DNA of 64,000 nucleotides. Origin: Sambucus nigra. Lineage: Eukaryota; Streptophyta; Magnoliopsida; Dipsacales; Adoxaceae. Shown in pieces: positions 49,221 through 58,430 of this stretch. Position numbers and translations under genes: made by a program. The DNA is taken from positions 10,393,302 through 10,457,301 of the forward strand of contig OX422215.1 of assembly GCA_949130495.1 (NCBI GenBank), given 5' to 3'. Positions within the stretch are counted from its first letter, which is position 1. Each line of letters opens with the position of its first letter. The notes beneath the pieces were generated by a model. It worked only from the letters and a program-made list of their open reading frames with translations, ran no database searches and was not told where the DNA came from.

Positions 49221-49616
49221 GATGATATCAGAGCATCAGGTTCTAGTGTCCTTAAGATCTTTGCGGACTTATTACATTTTCTTCGGTGTAGATCCCTATG
49301 ATTAGGACTATTGGTTTATATTATGCTTTTACGTTCTTCTTAGATGGTATATAGTTGAAGAGCATCTCATATAAATTTTATTTTGGTTTCAGATGCTAAA
49401 AAAAGGAGAGGACGGCCATCTCGGACCGCTAGGAGGGCCACATGAAGGGAATTTTATCTAGAGCTGCAGACCACTCAGGGGATGGTGACCGCAACCGAAG
49501 TTGCCATAATTTATTATCCGCCCTATGGTCGGATTTATATGGGGGATAACAAGCTTCTCAGGCCCGGTGTGATTCAGGATACGCCGATAAGGATTGCGTT
49601 GATTCGGGGTCGTATT
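49221..49616 (+). pseudogene. E5 interior remnant
   Basis: Primer-site region followed by what looks like leader and the very start of gag, then an abrupt join to LTR sequence at about 49617. No intact ORF. Confidence 0.6.
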
Positions 49617-50150
49617 CATGAAGGTTAGAACTCTTATGGTTGAAGGTAAAAGGGGAAAATCCCGTTATTAGTTCTCCTTGGCAGACCAACAGAATCTAAC
49701 CGGTTCATTGGAAGGGGAAAACCGCTACACTAACCGAACCGGTACGGTCCAGCCTGTGAACCGATTTGGTTTGGCTGGATGGTCTCCCCTACCTTTTATT
49801 GTTTTTCGTGGACTATTTAGGTTCAATATGGATTATGGGGTTCAAGAAATGTAATTTTACTTTTAGTAATTTAGAAGGAAGGTTAAGAAGTACCTTAGGC
49901 TAGCTGACGACAAATTCAGGGTAAGAAATTACGATTATAATGGGTTAATCATACTCAGGTGTTAATTGTGAAATCGGGATTAGAATTTTGAGATTAGGCT
50001 AGTTCTTGGGTAGAATAGCATATTGGATAGAAGTATAAAGTTAGAGTGTTAAGAAATAAGTAAGTGAATGCTTACTTAAGATCGGGAAGTCGAGTTAGAC
50101 TTTGCAATCTGGTAAGATAGTGTTACGAGATATATTATGCACAATAACCG

Positions 50151-50195
<45 letters not shown>

Positions 50196-50199
<4 letters not shown>

Positions 50200-51003
50200 A
50201 GAGGTTCACAAGTGGACCAAAATAATGGACCTTTTAATGGACCTTAACAAAAAACACATAATAACACATTAATTTTAATTCCTATAGTGTAATTGGTCCG
50301 CGCCAGCGGCACTAAATACGCGTGTCGATCGATCCCCCAGCCCCCACACGCCCCCCACCCACCCCACCCCACCCCCCACCCTCCCACCCCTACCCCCATG
50401 GCAGCCCTGCTGTCATAAGGGCTGCCACAAGGGCTGCTTTGGTGATGGTGGTGGATGGGGGGTGGGGTGGGGGGTAGTGGGGTGATGGTGTGGTCTCGGG
50501 TGCCGCTGGCGCGGACCAATTACACTATAGAAATTAAAATTAATGTGTTAATATGTGTTTTTTGCAAGGTTCTAAAAGGCGCGAGGCGTGGTCGAGGCGT
50601 AGAGGTCAAGCCTCAAGCCTTAGGAGCCTAGGCGCGCCTAGGCGGAGCCTAGGCGTAAAAAGGCATTTTTCCTTTTTTTATTATTTTAATTATTCTAAGG
50701 CTAGTAATATAATAAAATAATACATACCTTGAATTTTGAAAATATATTCATATGTTTGGTAGCCATCTTTCTCATATTCATGCTCCATAACCAATATTTG
50801 TTAACTAATCCTTCGTTTTTTAAAAAAAAGTGTGCCTTAAGCCTTTTACCAAGAATAAGGCGTAATAAGGCGTGGGCGATGCGTTTCTCCCAAGCCTCAA
50901 GCCTAGGCGGGCCTAGGCGGAGCCTAGGCGGGCCTTTTAGAACACTGGTTTTTTGTTAAGGTCCATTAAAAAGTCCATTCTTTTGGTCCACTTGTGAACC
51001 TCT

Positions 51004-51007
<4 letters not shown>
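50196..51007. mobile_element. Foldback MITE with ~116-bp terminal inverted repeats in a TA microsatellite
   Basis: Left arm starts AGGGAGAGGTTCACAAGTGG and runs to 50311; its complement is found as 50499-50564 plus 50956-51007 once a nested hAT MITE is taken out. The arms differ at about four positions. The centre has a C-rich half (50331-50396) and a G-rich half (50449-50483) that are nearly complementary, so the original ~420-bp element could fold end to end. It is flanked by TA repeats on both sides, so the target duplication cannot be read. GGGAGAGGTTC termini in AT repeats are seen in Mutator-like MITEs, but the superfamily here is unproven. Confidence 0.85.
50565..50947. mobile_element. 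hAT-type MITE, copy A (383 bp), nested in the foldback MITE
   Basis: Flanked by the exact 8-bp duplication GTTTTTTG (50557-50564 and 50948-50955). Ends are CAAGGTTCTAAAAGGC and, on the other strand, CAGTGTTCTAAAAGGC. Subterminal regions are rich in CCTAGGCG-type words (GAGCCTAGGCG repeated). The 8-bp duplication and CAG-type ends fit hAT. Non-coding. Confidence 0.88.

Positions 51008-51057
<50 letters not shown>
51008..51057. repeat. (TA)n microsatellite
   Basis: About 25 TA units directly after the foldback MITE; a matching run (about 50155-50196) lies before it. Confidence 0.95.
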
Positions 51058-51059
<2 letters not shown>

Positions 51060-52337
51060 AGTATGAACAATATATATATGTCTATGTGTGAATGACTTTA
51101 TGCGAACATATCTACTCAAATATGCTATCGTTGGAGGTTGTGTATAGTGAGCGGTCCACTCTTGCATTGACCAACAGGTGTTGGATTGTTCCCCAGGTCA
51201 TAGTACTATTGCACAACCACTATTCGTGCGTGGGATAGTTCAGTTTTCGAGTCCGTGTGGGGTAATTTGGTTTGGTTATAATCCACGGATGTATGTTTTT
51301 TACCGCCTCCAGTATGTGTTTATGATTTGAGATTGGTGGTGAGATTCCGATCCAGTGGTCCAGGAGTGGTACATGACGAACCTGGAGCCTAATAGCATAC
51401 TAGGGAATGTATCTGGGAGGAGCTCGGGGATTTTATGTATGTACTTATAAAAGAGTGTTATATGTATATGTGTACTCAAATGATTGTGTGAACATTAAAT
51501 TCTAACTAATGCGTAGTTACATTGACTATATAACCAGAACGAATATAATTATGAAATATTTAGTTATAGCTTACGTGATAGCTACATGATAAATAAAGTA
51601 AATTAATATACAAGTATCACGATTGGGCTAGAGGTTTAGCGGATTGGATTATTTTAAGAATGACTAGACTAGTTAGGCGGGGTAGCATAATGAGAAAATT
51701 AAAATATATGCATTAGGTGTGCATTATAGATGAGAAGCGAGGATAATCTCATGTGAGTGAGACACCAGATGAACATTAATAATTCTTGCTCCATATTTAC
51801 TAATGCGTTTAACTACTTGAAACTGTTTTTCAAATGTTTTGGGCGATGACCCGTATCAAAAATGTTTTGAAAAACTTTTTGGTGCTCAACCACAGGGAAG
51901 TCAGGGATAGCTTTTCATTATAATCAGACGATGCTGCAGTAGTTGTGGATTCATGCAGGATTTGATTCGATACTTGCTTTTATTCTATCTAGTTAGTATG
52001 TTATTTCAGTAGTTCTATTGGGCATGTCTCCCGCAGTGGAAATTTTATTATTAGGCTTTATTTACAGCATTTAATTTAACATTTGTATTATAGTATTTGG
52101 GACGCCGATGATTTATTAAGCTTATTATTTTTGCTATTATTTTTATAACGTTTTGTCACTGTGATTTGTTTTTACATATGCATGTTAAAAATATTTAAAA
52201 ATTTGGCACCAGACTTAATAGGTTATTAGTTAATTAATTGGTTTTTGATAGTGTTGCTAAGAATGAAATCAAATTTGATTCCCATTTAATTTAATAAAGG
52301 CCTGATCAACCAGTATTAGAATGGGTGGGGTGTCACA

Positions 52338-54441
52338 ATGACTTTAAAAAGTCCCCATCTAAAAGGAATAAATATTATTTCCTAAAACAGAAACTCTCCA
52401 ATACCCACTTTTTCTTATTATTTCTTTTGGTAGGTTCGCTATAATTAAAATCTACAATTGTGAGAGTGTAAGTTTTTGGTGTAAATATTTTTTCCCAAAT
52501 GAATTCTTATTTTTACATGTTATCCTATTTAGGACTACATTACCATGTTTAATGGAGTCCATTTAAAGATATATTGTTGTATAAATATGTGTATTTTAAA
52601 TCTGCATATCTAGTCAATCTAAAATTCATATGCTTCCAATGCAACAAATATTGATGCTTTAAATACAAATTAACAAAATAACTGGCTCTATTTAAAAATT
52701 AAGTAGAAAAGTTTGGAAAAAGAAACTAAGTAAATTAACTGACAAATACCCATTTTGGACATCTTAACAATTGCATTTTACCCATTTTAATAGAGAGATA
52801 CATCCATTGCCAACAAATCAAATGACTCTCAAAATCAAAACACGGGAGCTGGATTAGGAAATCATGAATAATGAATGAAAAATTAGGTAGATAATATAAA
52901 ATATCTATTATCATAACCAAATAAAAAAAAATTCACTAAAAAATAGTTTCACCCCCACTCACACGTATACTCTATTGAAACTAAACCAAAAACACATTAC
53001 AAAGGAGAATCAATGGGGAAAGATCATAAAAATCCAACATACTTTTAGACTTTCTTTGATACCACACAATATGGACATGGAAAGAGAGAATTTGTGATGC
53101 CATAATTTCGTAAACATTAGCTCTATAGAGGGAAAAAAATAAAATATCATGAAGTAAACGAGAGAACAAGAATAAAACAATTTGATAGCCATGAGGGAGT
53201 AACACATGGATGAATTTATTAAATGAAAATTATGGCTCCAAGGTGGTACAACCTTGTGAGAGGGTCATACATTTTCAATCCACCATTTTATAATATTATA
53301 ACATATTTATATAAATATACACATGTAAGGTCAATAATACCCAAACTCGATCTCCCATTAGCTTATAAATTTTGAATTATACTAATTACCTAGTATTTGT
53401 ACCACATTTAATTGATTGCATGAAATTTTTAATTTTATCATTTTTTTACTTATTGAATAGAGTTCACGAGTCTCATATTACTTTAATAACTCCACCTGAT
53501 ATACACATATACTATTGTAATAAAATGGGAGCATAGTAAGACCCCACCCATATACAAGAATTGTGTTACTCATTAATCCTACAATTACGTTAAAAATATA
53601 CTAGATAAAATTGTTCACTTTGAGAAGAAATGGTATATAAGTAGCTATTATTATTGCCAACTGTGAGAGAATCAATTTCTCGAAAATCATACATTAAGAA
53701 CTAAATATTTCGACTCCCAATCATAAAATTTAACTAAAAACAACTAAATTACTAGTTATAAATATATAAAATAATTGAGACGTTGTAGTAAAGTGTATCT
53801 TTACAATGCCGTTAAGGAAAATTGTTCGTACAAGATATTTGAACTCCGGATACTTCATAAAAAGAAAATGACAATTCAAAACCTGATAGAACAATATATT
53901 TTTTCAAAATTTGGTATGAAATATCTATACGTTCCCTATATATATTCTTGTATAGTCTATAAACTGCACCATATTCCAAAAGCTACCAAAAAACTCATCT
54001 TTTGTAACCATGTCCAATAAACGAAGCATGAGTATCAAGATGGAAAAAATCGAAATGAACCACCACTTATCAACGACATTTTATTCAAAAAATATCGCGA
54101 TTAATTAGTGTCGCTAGCTAGGACCTACATTCAACAAATGATGTGGACTCGGGAATGTGGTTCTAAGACATCAAATTAAACTCGGGTGTTTTTTAATTAA
54201 TAACTGAAAAATATTTTTTTAAATGTTGTTTTTAATTAAAAAAATTGTTTTATAGCATTTTTTTTATTAGTAAACATAATTTTTTTAATTTATAATATTT
54301 TTTTTAATTTTAATAAAAAGTTGTTTAATTGTAATAAAAAACTGTTTTATTATATTAATATGACTTTTTTTATATATAGAAAACGATTAAAACAAAGAAT
54401 AGAAAACTAACAAAAATAAGACAAAAAGACAAAGAGCGGTC
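52338..54441. other. AT-rich spacer
   Basis: About 2.1 kb of AT-rich sequence. Short open stretches are unconvincing and no element termini were identified. A T/A homopolymer-rich zone lies at 54180-54400. Confidence 0.5.
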
Positions 54442-54459
54442 GCTGGACGGTTTCTACAT
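54442..54459. repeat. Left copy of an 18-bp direct repeat flanking the LINE fragment
   Basis: GCTGGACGGTTTCTACAT at 54442-54459 is repeated exactly at 56616-56633, on the far side of the LINE ORF1 fragment. It could be the LINE target duplication. Confidence 0.6.
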
Positions 54460-54495
54460 GCGGTTCATGTAGAAGCTCTACCTATTTAATGTTAT

Positions 54496-55332
54496 GTGGC
54501 GAATGAAATTAATGGACATGAATACTTGACCTCAACATATGTGATATACCCAAAGGTGGATAACCCTCTTAAACCTGAGCTTATCATTCCCCCTAAACAC
54601 CTAGAAAAACTCCAAAGTAAATGGAAAGACAATATCATTGTGAGACTGTTAGGGAGGGTTATTGGGTATAGGGCTCTCATGAACAAGATACCAACTCTAT
54701 GGAACCTCCAAGGTGATTATGAAGTTGTTGACCTTGGAGAAGGACATTTTCTTTTTAAGTTTGACATGAAGGGTGACTATAATCATGTCCTTACCAATGG
54801 ACCATGGATAATCAATAACCACTACCTTACAGTGAGAAAGTGGGAGCCATTCTTCAATCCTAAGAAAACTTCTGAAACCTACACAGCCATGTGGGTGAGA
54901 CTACCTTGCCTTTCTTTAGAGTTTTTCCATGAGAATGTGCTCCACGATATTGGCAAACTCATTGGTGAGCCCATAAAAACTGATACCAACTCAGCTGAAA
55001 CTCACGGGGGCAAATTTGCTAGAATTTGTGTGGTGGTGCACATCTCCAAACCCCTTATACCGAAATACCTCATTAATGGGGTGGAGTATGATATTGAGTA
55101 TGAGTTTCTTCCCTCACTTTCCTTTAAATGTGGCATGATTGGGCACAGACAGGACTTCTGCCCTTCATTTACTCCCCCGGTGAATCTCCCGGCTAACCCA
55201 CCGGAAAACGAGCAGTGTGGGAACACGAGAGTTACTAACGATAACTTTACAACGACTAGAAACGTGGAAGCTAGCCCGTAACCTAGGAGGGAAAGAAATG
55301 CTGACGCTGCACCCAACTTCGGACCTTGGACG
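54496..55332 (+). pseudogene. L1-type LINE ORF1 fragment, left part
   Basis: Encodes the DUF4283-type N-terminal domain of plant L1 ORF1/gag-like proteins (WNLQGDYEVVDLGEGHFLFK, NGPWIINNHYLTVRKWEPFF, MWVRLPCLSLEFFHENVL) and a zinc knuckle reading FKCGMIGHRQDFC. The first Cys of that knuckle is missing; the family usually has CFKCG. The open stretch begins at a GTG with no good ATG, so the 5' end is probably truncated. A TAA at 55279 interrupts the frame, which then continues in phase to FGPW at 55318-55329, where a solo LTR cuts it. Product would be an RNA-binding protein of LINE particles; inactive here. Confidence 0.88.
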
Positions 55333-56406
55333 TGTTGGAAAATTGGACATGAATTGGGTTTAAGAAAGCTGTCCAGAATTTTCTGGATAGAATTTTGAGC
55401 AACTTTGAGCTCAAATTTAGGTGGGACCCACACTACGAAAATCGTGGGACCATATACGAACGCGTTCACCTCCGCAAGGAGATTAACGTAGTATATTCAT
55501 ACGTCCAATTTTAATAAGTTATGAATGATAAATATGTCCCCAAAGTGACTCACAAAGCAATGAAAGTTAATGAATTGGGTGTGTTTTAACTCTTGTCCCA
55601 CATTGGAAGAGTATTGGAAATTTGATGAGTTAATAACACCCCAAGTATGGACTAAGGGTTGGATGCCTTGGGGTATCCCAACTCTTTAAAGGGGAGATGA
55701 CCTAAGCTATGCACGGGTTGACTTTCGGTCAAAAGTCCACACACGCGCGCGCGTGCGCGCGTCCGTCCGGCCTGTCGGCTTGGCTCGGGCTCGGGCTTAT
55801 AAAAATCTCCTACATTTTTGGGCCGAATTTATTTAACTTTCTGGCTTTAATTATTAATTAATTATGAAATTAATTAATTAATTAATAAACTGTTGGCAGT
55901 TATTGCCAACAGTCAACAGTTAATTTCGTTTAACTGATTAACTGTTTTTGATAGTTATTGTTACTTTGCTATAAATACAGATGCCTCCCTCCTTATTTGA
56001 TAATGAAAAAATTTCCCTCCTCCAGAATTGCTGTCATATTTGTTCCAAAATTCCTGTCATATATGTTCCACAAATTCTTTTTCCTGCATAATATCTGTTG
56101 CATTGTTGTTGAGTAAAAGCCACAGAATTTGAGTTCGTTGTAATTAATTATTGTCGTGCTACATAATTAATTGGAAAATCCGTTCTATCTTGGGAGACAA
56201 TATTCATCAACCTCGGAGCACATTGGAGGGAATAAATTGTCTTAAGGAGACTGTTCTTAACAGGGCTCGAATTATTTCTTTTATTCTTACATTATTTCTG
56301 CAAATTCAAGTAAGTGTTTCGTTTCTGTAATTCTGTTTTAATTCTGTAATTATATTAATAATTCATAATTCTGTACAATTGTTATTTATAAATAGTAGAC
56401 ATAACA
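55333..56406 (+). mobile_element. Solo LTR of a copia element in the LINE ORF1
   Basis: 1074 bp, starting TGTTGGAAAATT and ending GACATAACA, with TATA-like CTTATAAAAATC near 55797 and a CTATAAATACAG at about 55970. Flanks are GGACG (55328-55332) and GGATG (56407-56411), a 5-bp target duplication with one C-to-T difference. The ORF1 reading FGPW to the left resumes as MLVQRKN on the right, which fits a clean insertion. No internal region or partner LTR is present. Ends resemble Tork-type copia LTRs; lineage not certain. Confidence 0.82.
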
Positions 56407-56615
56407 GGATGTTGGTCCAGCGCAAAAACTGTAAACCACATGCTAGACATAGCAGTTTTGGAAACACGCACGCAACACGGGTTGCTTCCATGCAGAGGGC
56501 GTCAAATCGGTTTAATGCTTTGAATGAAAAAAGATATGCGGGTAATATAACGTCAAACGGTGGCTTGGGTGGCCAGATGACACGTACGAGGAACACAGAA
56601 AGGAATAGGAAATCG
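56407..56615 (+). pseudogene. L1-type LINE ORF1 fragment, right part
   Basis: Continues ORF1 from the ATG at 56409 with LVQRKNCKPHARHSSF and then a basic tail. Plant L1 ORF1 proteins commonly have a GPWM-x-V-x-R motif at this place. Coding similarity is lost by about 56615, where the second copy of the 18-bp repeat begins. No poly-A tail follows, and ORF2 is absent. Confidence 0.8.
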
Positions 56616-56633
56616 GCTGGACGGTTTCTACAT
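56616..56633. repeat. Right copy of the 18-bp direct repeat
   Basis: Exact match to 54442-54459 (GCTGGACGGTTTCTACAT). Confidence 0.6.
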
Positions 56634-56884
56634 TGTCATTTGAATGATAAGAGACTAGTTATTTCTGAACCTATTATACAAGGAGGGGGGCACGGTCCCG
56701 TCCAAAGTTTTAAAATCAAACAAAAAAAATCTCATTTTTTATTTATAAAGCCCACAAGAGTATACCCATGTAAAAAGTCTTTTTCACTTCGGATTCGTTT
56801 GGTTTGAATTGGGTAAAAGAGTTGGCTTGACAAATTTTGTATAGGCAAATATTGTTTTTGTCACATTAGACTATCAAACACCAA

Positions 56885-57225
56885 ATGAGTAAAACAAGTT
56901 TTTTAGGCAAAACATTTTAATAAGAAAACAGTTTTTTTTGTAAAATAAAAAAACAGTTTTTTTTTTTTTGAAAAATAAGAAAACAGTTTTTTTTTTTGTA
57001 GAAAAACAGTTTTTATGGTTGTAAAATAAGAAAACATTTTTTTTTAAAACGAAAAACTGTTTTTTTTTTTCAAAATGAAAAAACGGTTTTTTTTGCAAAA
57101 TAAAAAAAACAGGTTTTTTTGAAAATTAAAAAAAAAAACAGTTTTTCTTTTTTGTAAAATAAGAAAACAGTTTTGTTTTGGAAGAAAAACAGGTATTTTT
57201 TTGTTGTAAAATAAAAAACAGTTTT
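56885..57225. repeat. Degenerate A/T minisatellite (AAACAG-T-run unit)
   Basis: About ten loosely repeated units of the form AAAATAAGAAAACAG followed by T6-T12 and a G, with unit length near 30 bases and drifting homopolymers. An open stretch on the minus strand here is only translated low complexity. Confidence 0.8.
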
Positions 57226-57240
57226 TTTATGGGACATATA

Positions 57241-57395
57241 CCAAATAGTCCCTCGAACATTTTTTAATACTCATTCAGTCCAAGCTTTTTTATTTTGCTT
57301 CAAAAAGTCCTTTGCCACATATTTTGGACAGGGAGTGTCACTGGCGCGAGCCTCTAAAAATAAGAGAATATTGAGTGCTTGAGGGACTAAATGGA
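57241..57395. repeat. Possible small MITE with ~18-bp inverted ends
   Basis: CCAAATAGTCCCTCGAAC at 57241 and its near complement TGCTTGAGGGACTAAATGG at 57376 bound about 155 bases. Target duplication not resolved. Confidence 0.35.
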
Positions 57396-57899
57396 TTAAA
57401 CTAAAAATGTGTCTTTTTTAAAAAATATATATTTATAGTAGGGACTAATTAATAATTGACCATTTTTTTATTGTAAGTAAGAAAAGAGTTCTTTTTGGTA
57501 AAAAAAAAGAAAACATATTTTAAATTATTTTTGAATATTCATAACAGTTTTTAAATATTTTTTATAACATTAAAACTGTTTAAGAAGTTAGCAAATTTGT
57601 TGGCAAATATTTCTCACTCAAATAGGTAAGCAAATTGTCAACACCTTATACATAATGGGTGTTGTACACTGACAAACAATGCCACGACAAATTATGCAAC
57701 CAAACACACCAAATTGTAGGCAAATAATTCATTTGCTAACTCATTTCCCATTCTCCATGACAAATAAGGATAACCAAACGGAACCTTAATTATCTTTAAC
57801 CTAACACAAGACATACTCTTTACCTCTCCTCACTTTAGCAGCGTGACATTTCCCCTCATTCTCAAAGCGTGTATCTTTTTCTCCCTCTTTATAAGTATT

Positions 57900-58312
57900 A
57901 AGGTTCTAAAAAATGCGAAACATGATCAAGGCGCGGAGGTCAAGCCTTAAGCCGTAGAAGTCTAGGCGAGTCTTAGGTGTGAAAAGGTATTTAAGCTTTT
58001 TAATATATTTTAATATTTTTTAATTATCACAAGGGTATTAAAAATACTAAAATGGTACATACCTTAAAAATATGTCTAAATATTTGTAAATTAAAAAACT
58101 ATTTTTAAAATACTAAAAAAACAAAAAAAAAACTCTCATTTTTTCACGCCTTAATTCTAAAAAACTCACGTTTTTTTGCGCCCCACCCCCCAAAAAATGC
58201 ACATTTTTTCACGTCTTACCCCAAAATGTTGACCACGTCTTAATCCACACCTAGGGTCGAAACTTAGCGTATCTAAAAATCCTCGCGCCTAGGCGCGTTT
58301 TTATAACAGCGG
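57900..58312. mobile_element. hAT-type MITE, copy B (413 bp)
   Basis: Flanked by the exact 8-bp duplication TAAGTATT (57892-57899 and 58313-58320). It starts AAGGTTCTAAAAAATGCG and ends with a complement beginning CCGCTGTTATAAAAACGCG. Left subterminal sequence AGGTCAAGCCTTAAGCC and CCTAGGCG-like words match copy A at 50565-50947, so the two are one family. More diverged than copy A. Non-coding. Confidence 0.82.
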
Positions 58313-58430
58313 TAAGTATTAATTAGTATTACTGTATTAATACTAATAGGGACTGATAATATATGATAATTAGCTTCTTCTTTTTTTAAAATGACAAATT
58401 CTAATTATTTTATTTTTGTGCTGTAGAAAT

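Larger units (their letters stand above)
46388..52337 (+). mobile_element. E5: second Tekay-like gypsy family, internally deleted
   Basis: A first LTR (46388-49220, starting CGTAACACCC, ending GGTGTCATA) is followed by a primer-site relic GATGATATCAGAGCATCAGG, about 400 bp of interior, and a second LTR lacking its first ~1040 bases (from about 49617 to GGTGTCACA at 52337). pol and most of gag are gone, as after illegitimate recombination. It shares the LTR word GGTCATTTTGAGTGCGTCAA with E3 but is otherwise a different family. The TG start, CACA end and primer site each carry C-to-T or G-to-A changes. No matching target duplication was found. Confidence 0.8.
49617..52337 (+). repeat. Truncated 3' LTR of E5, split by MITEs
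   Basis: Matches the first LTR from 47430 onward with many differences, so the pair is old. Its palindromic words (49694-49770) include ACCGAACCGGTACGGTCC. The TA microsatellite that corresponds to 47942-47964 is occupied by the foldback element at 50196-51007. Confidence 0.8.

Noticed and set aside
50244..50519. Minus-strand 91-codon Gly/Pro-rich ORF
   Set aside because: Low-complexity translation of the C-rich/G-rich centre of the foldback MITE.
46381..52342. A target duplication for E5
   Set aside because: The five bases on the left (ACAAC) and right (ATGAC) do not match; the second LTR is truncated, so none is expected to be reliable.
56874..57098. Minus-strand Phe/Lys-rich ORF
   Set aside because: Translation of the A/T minisatellite.
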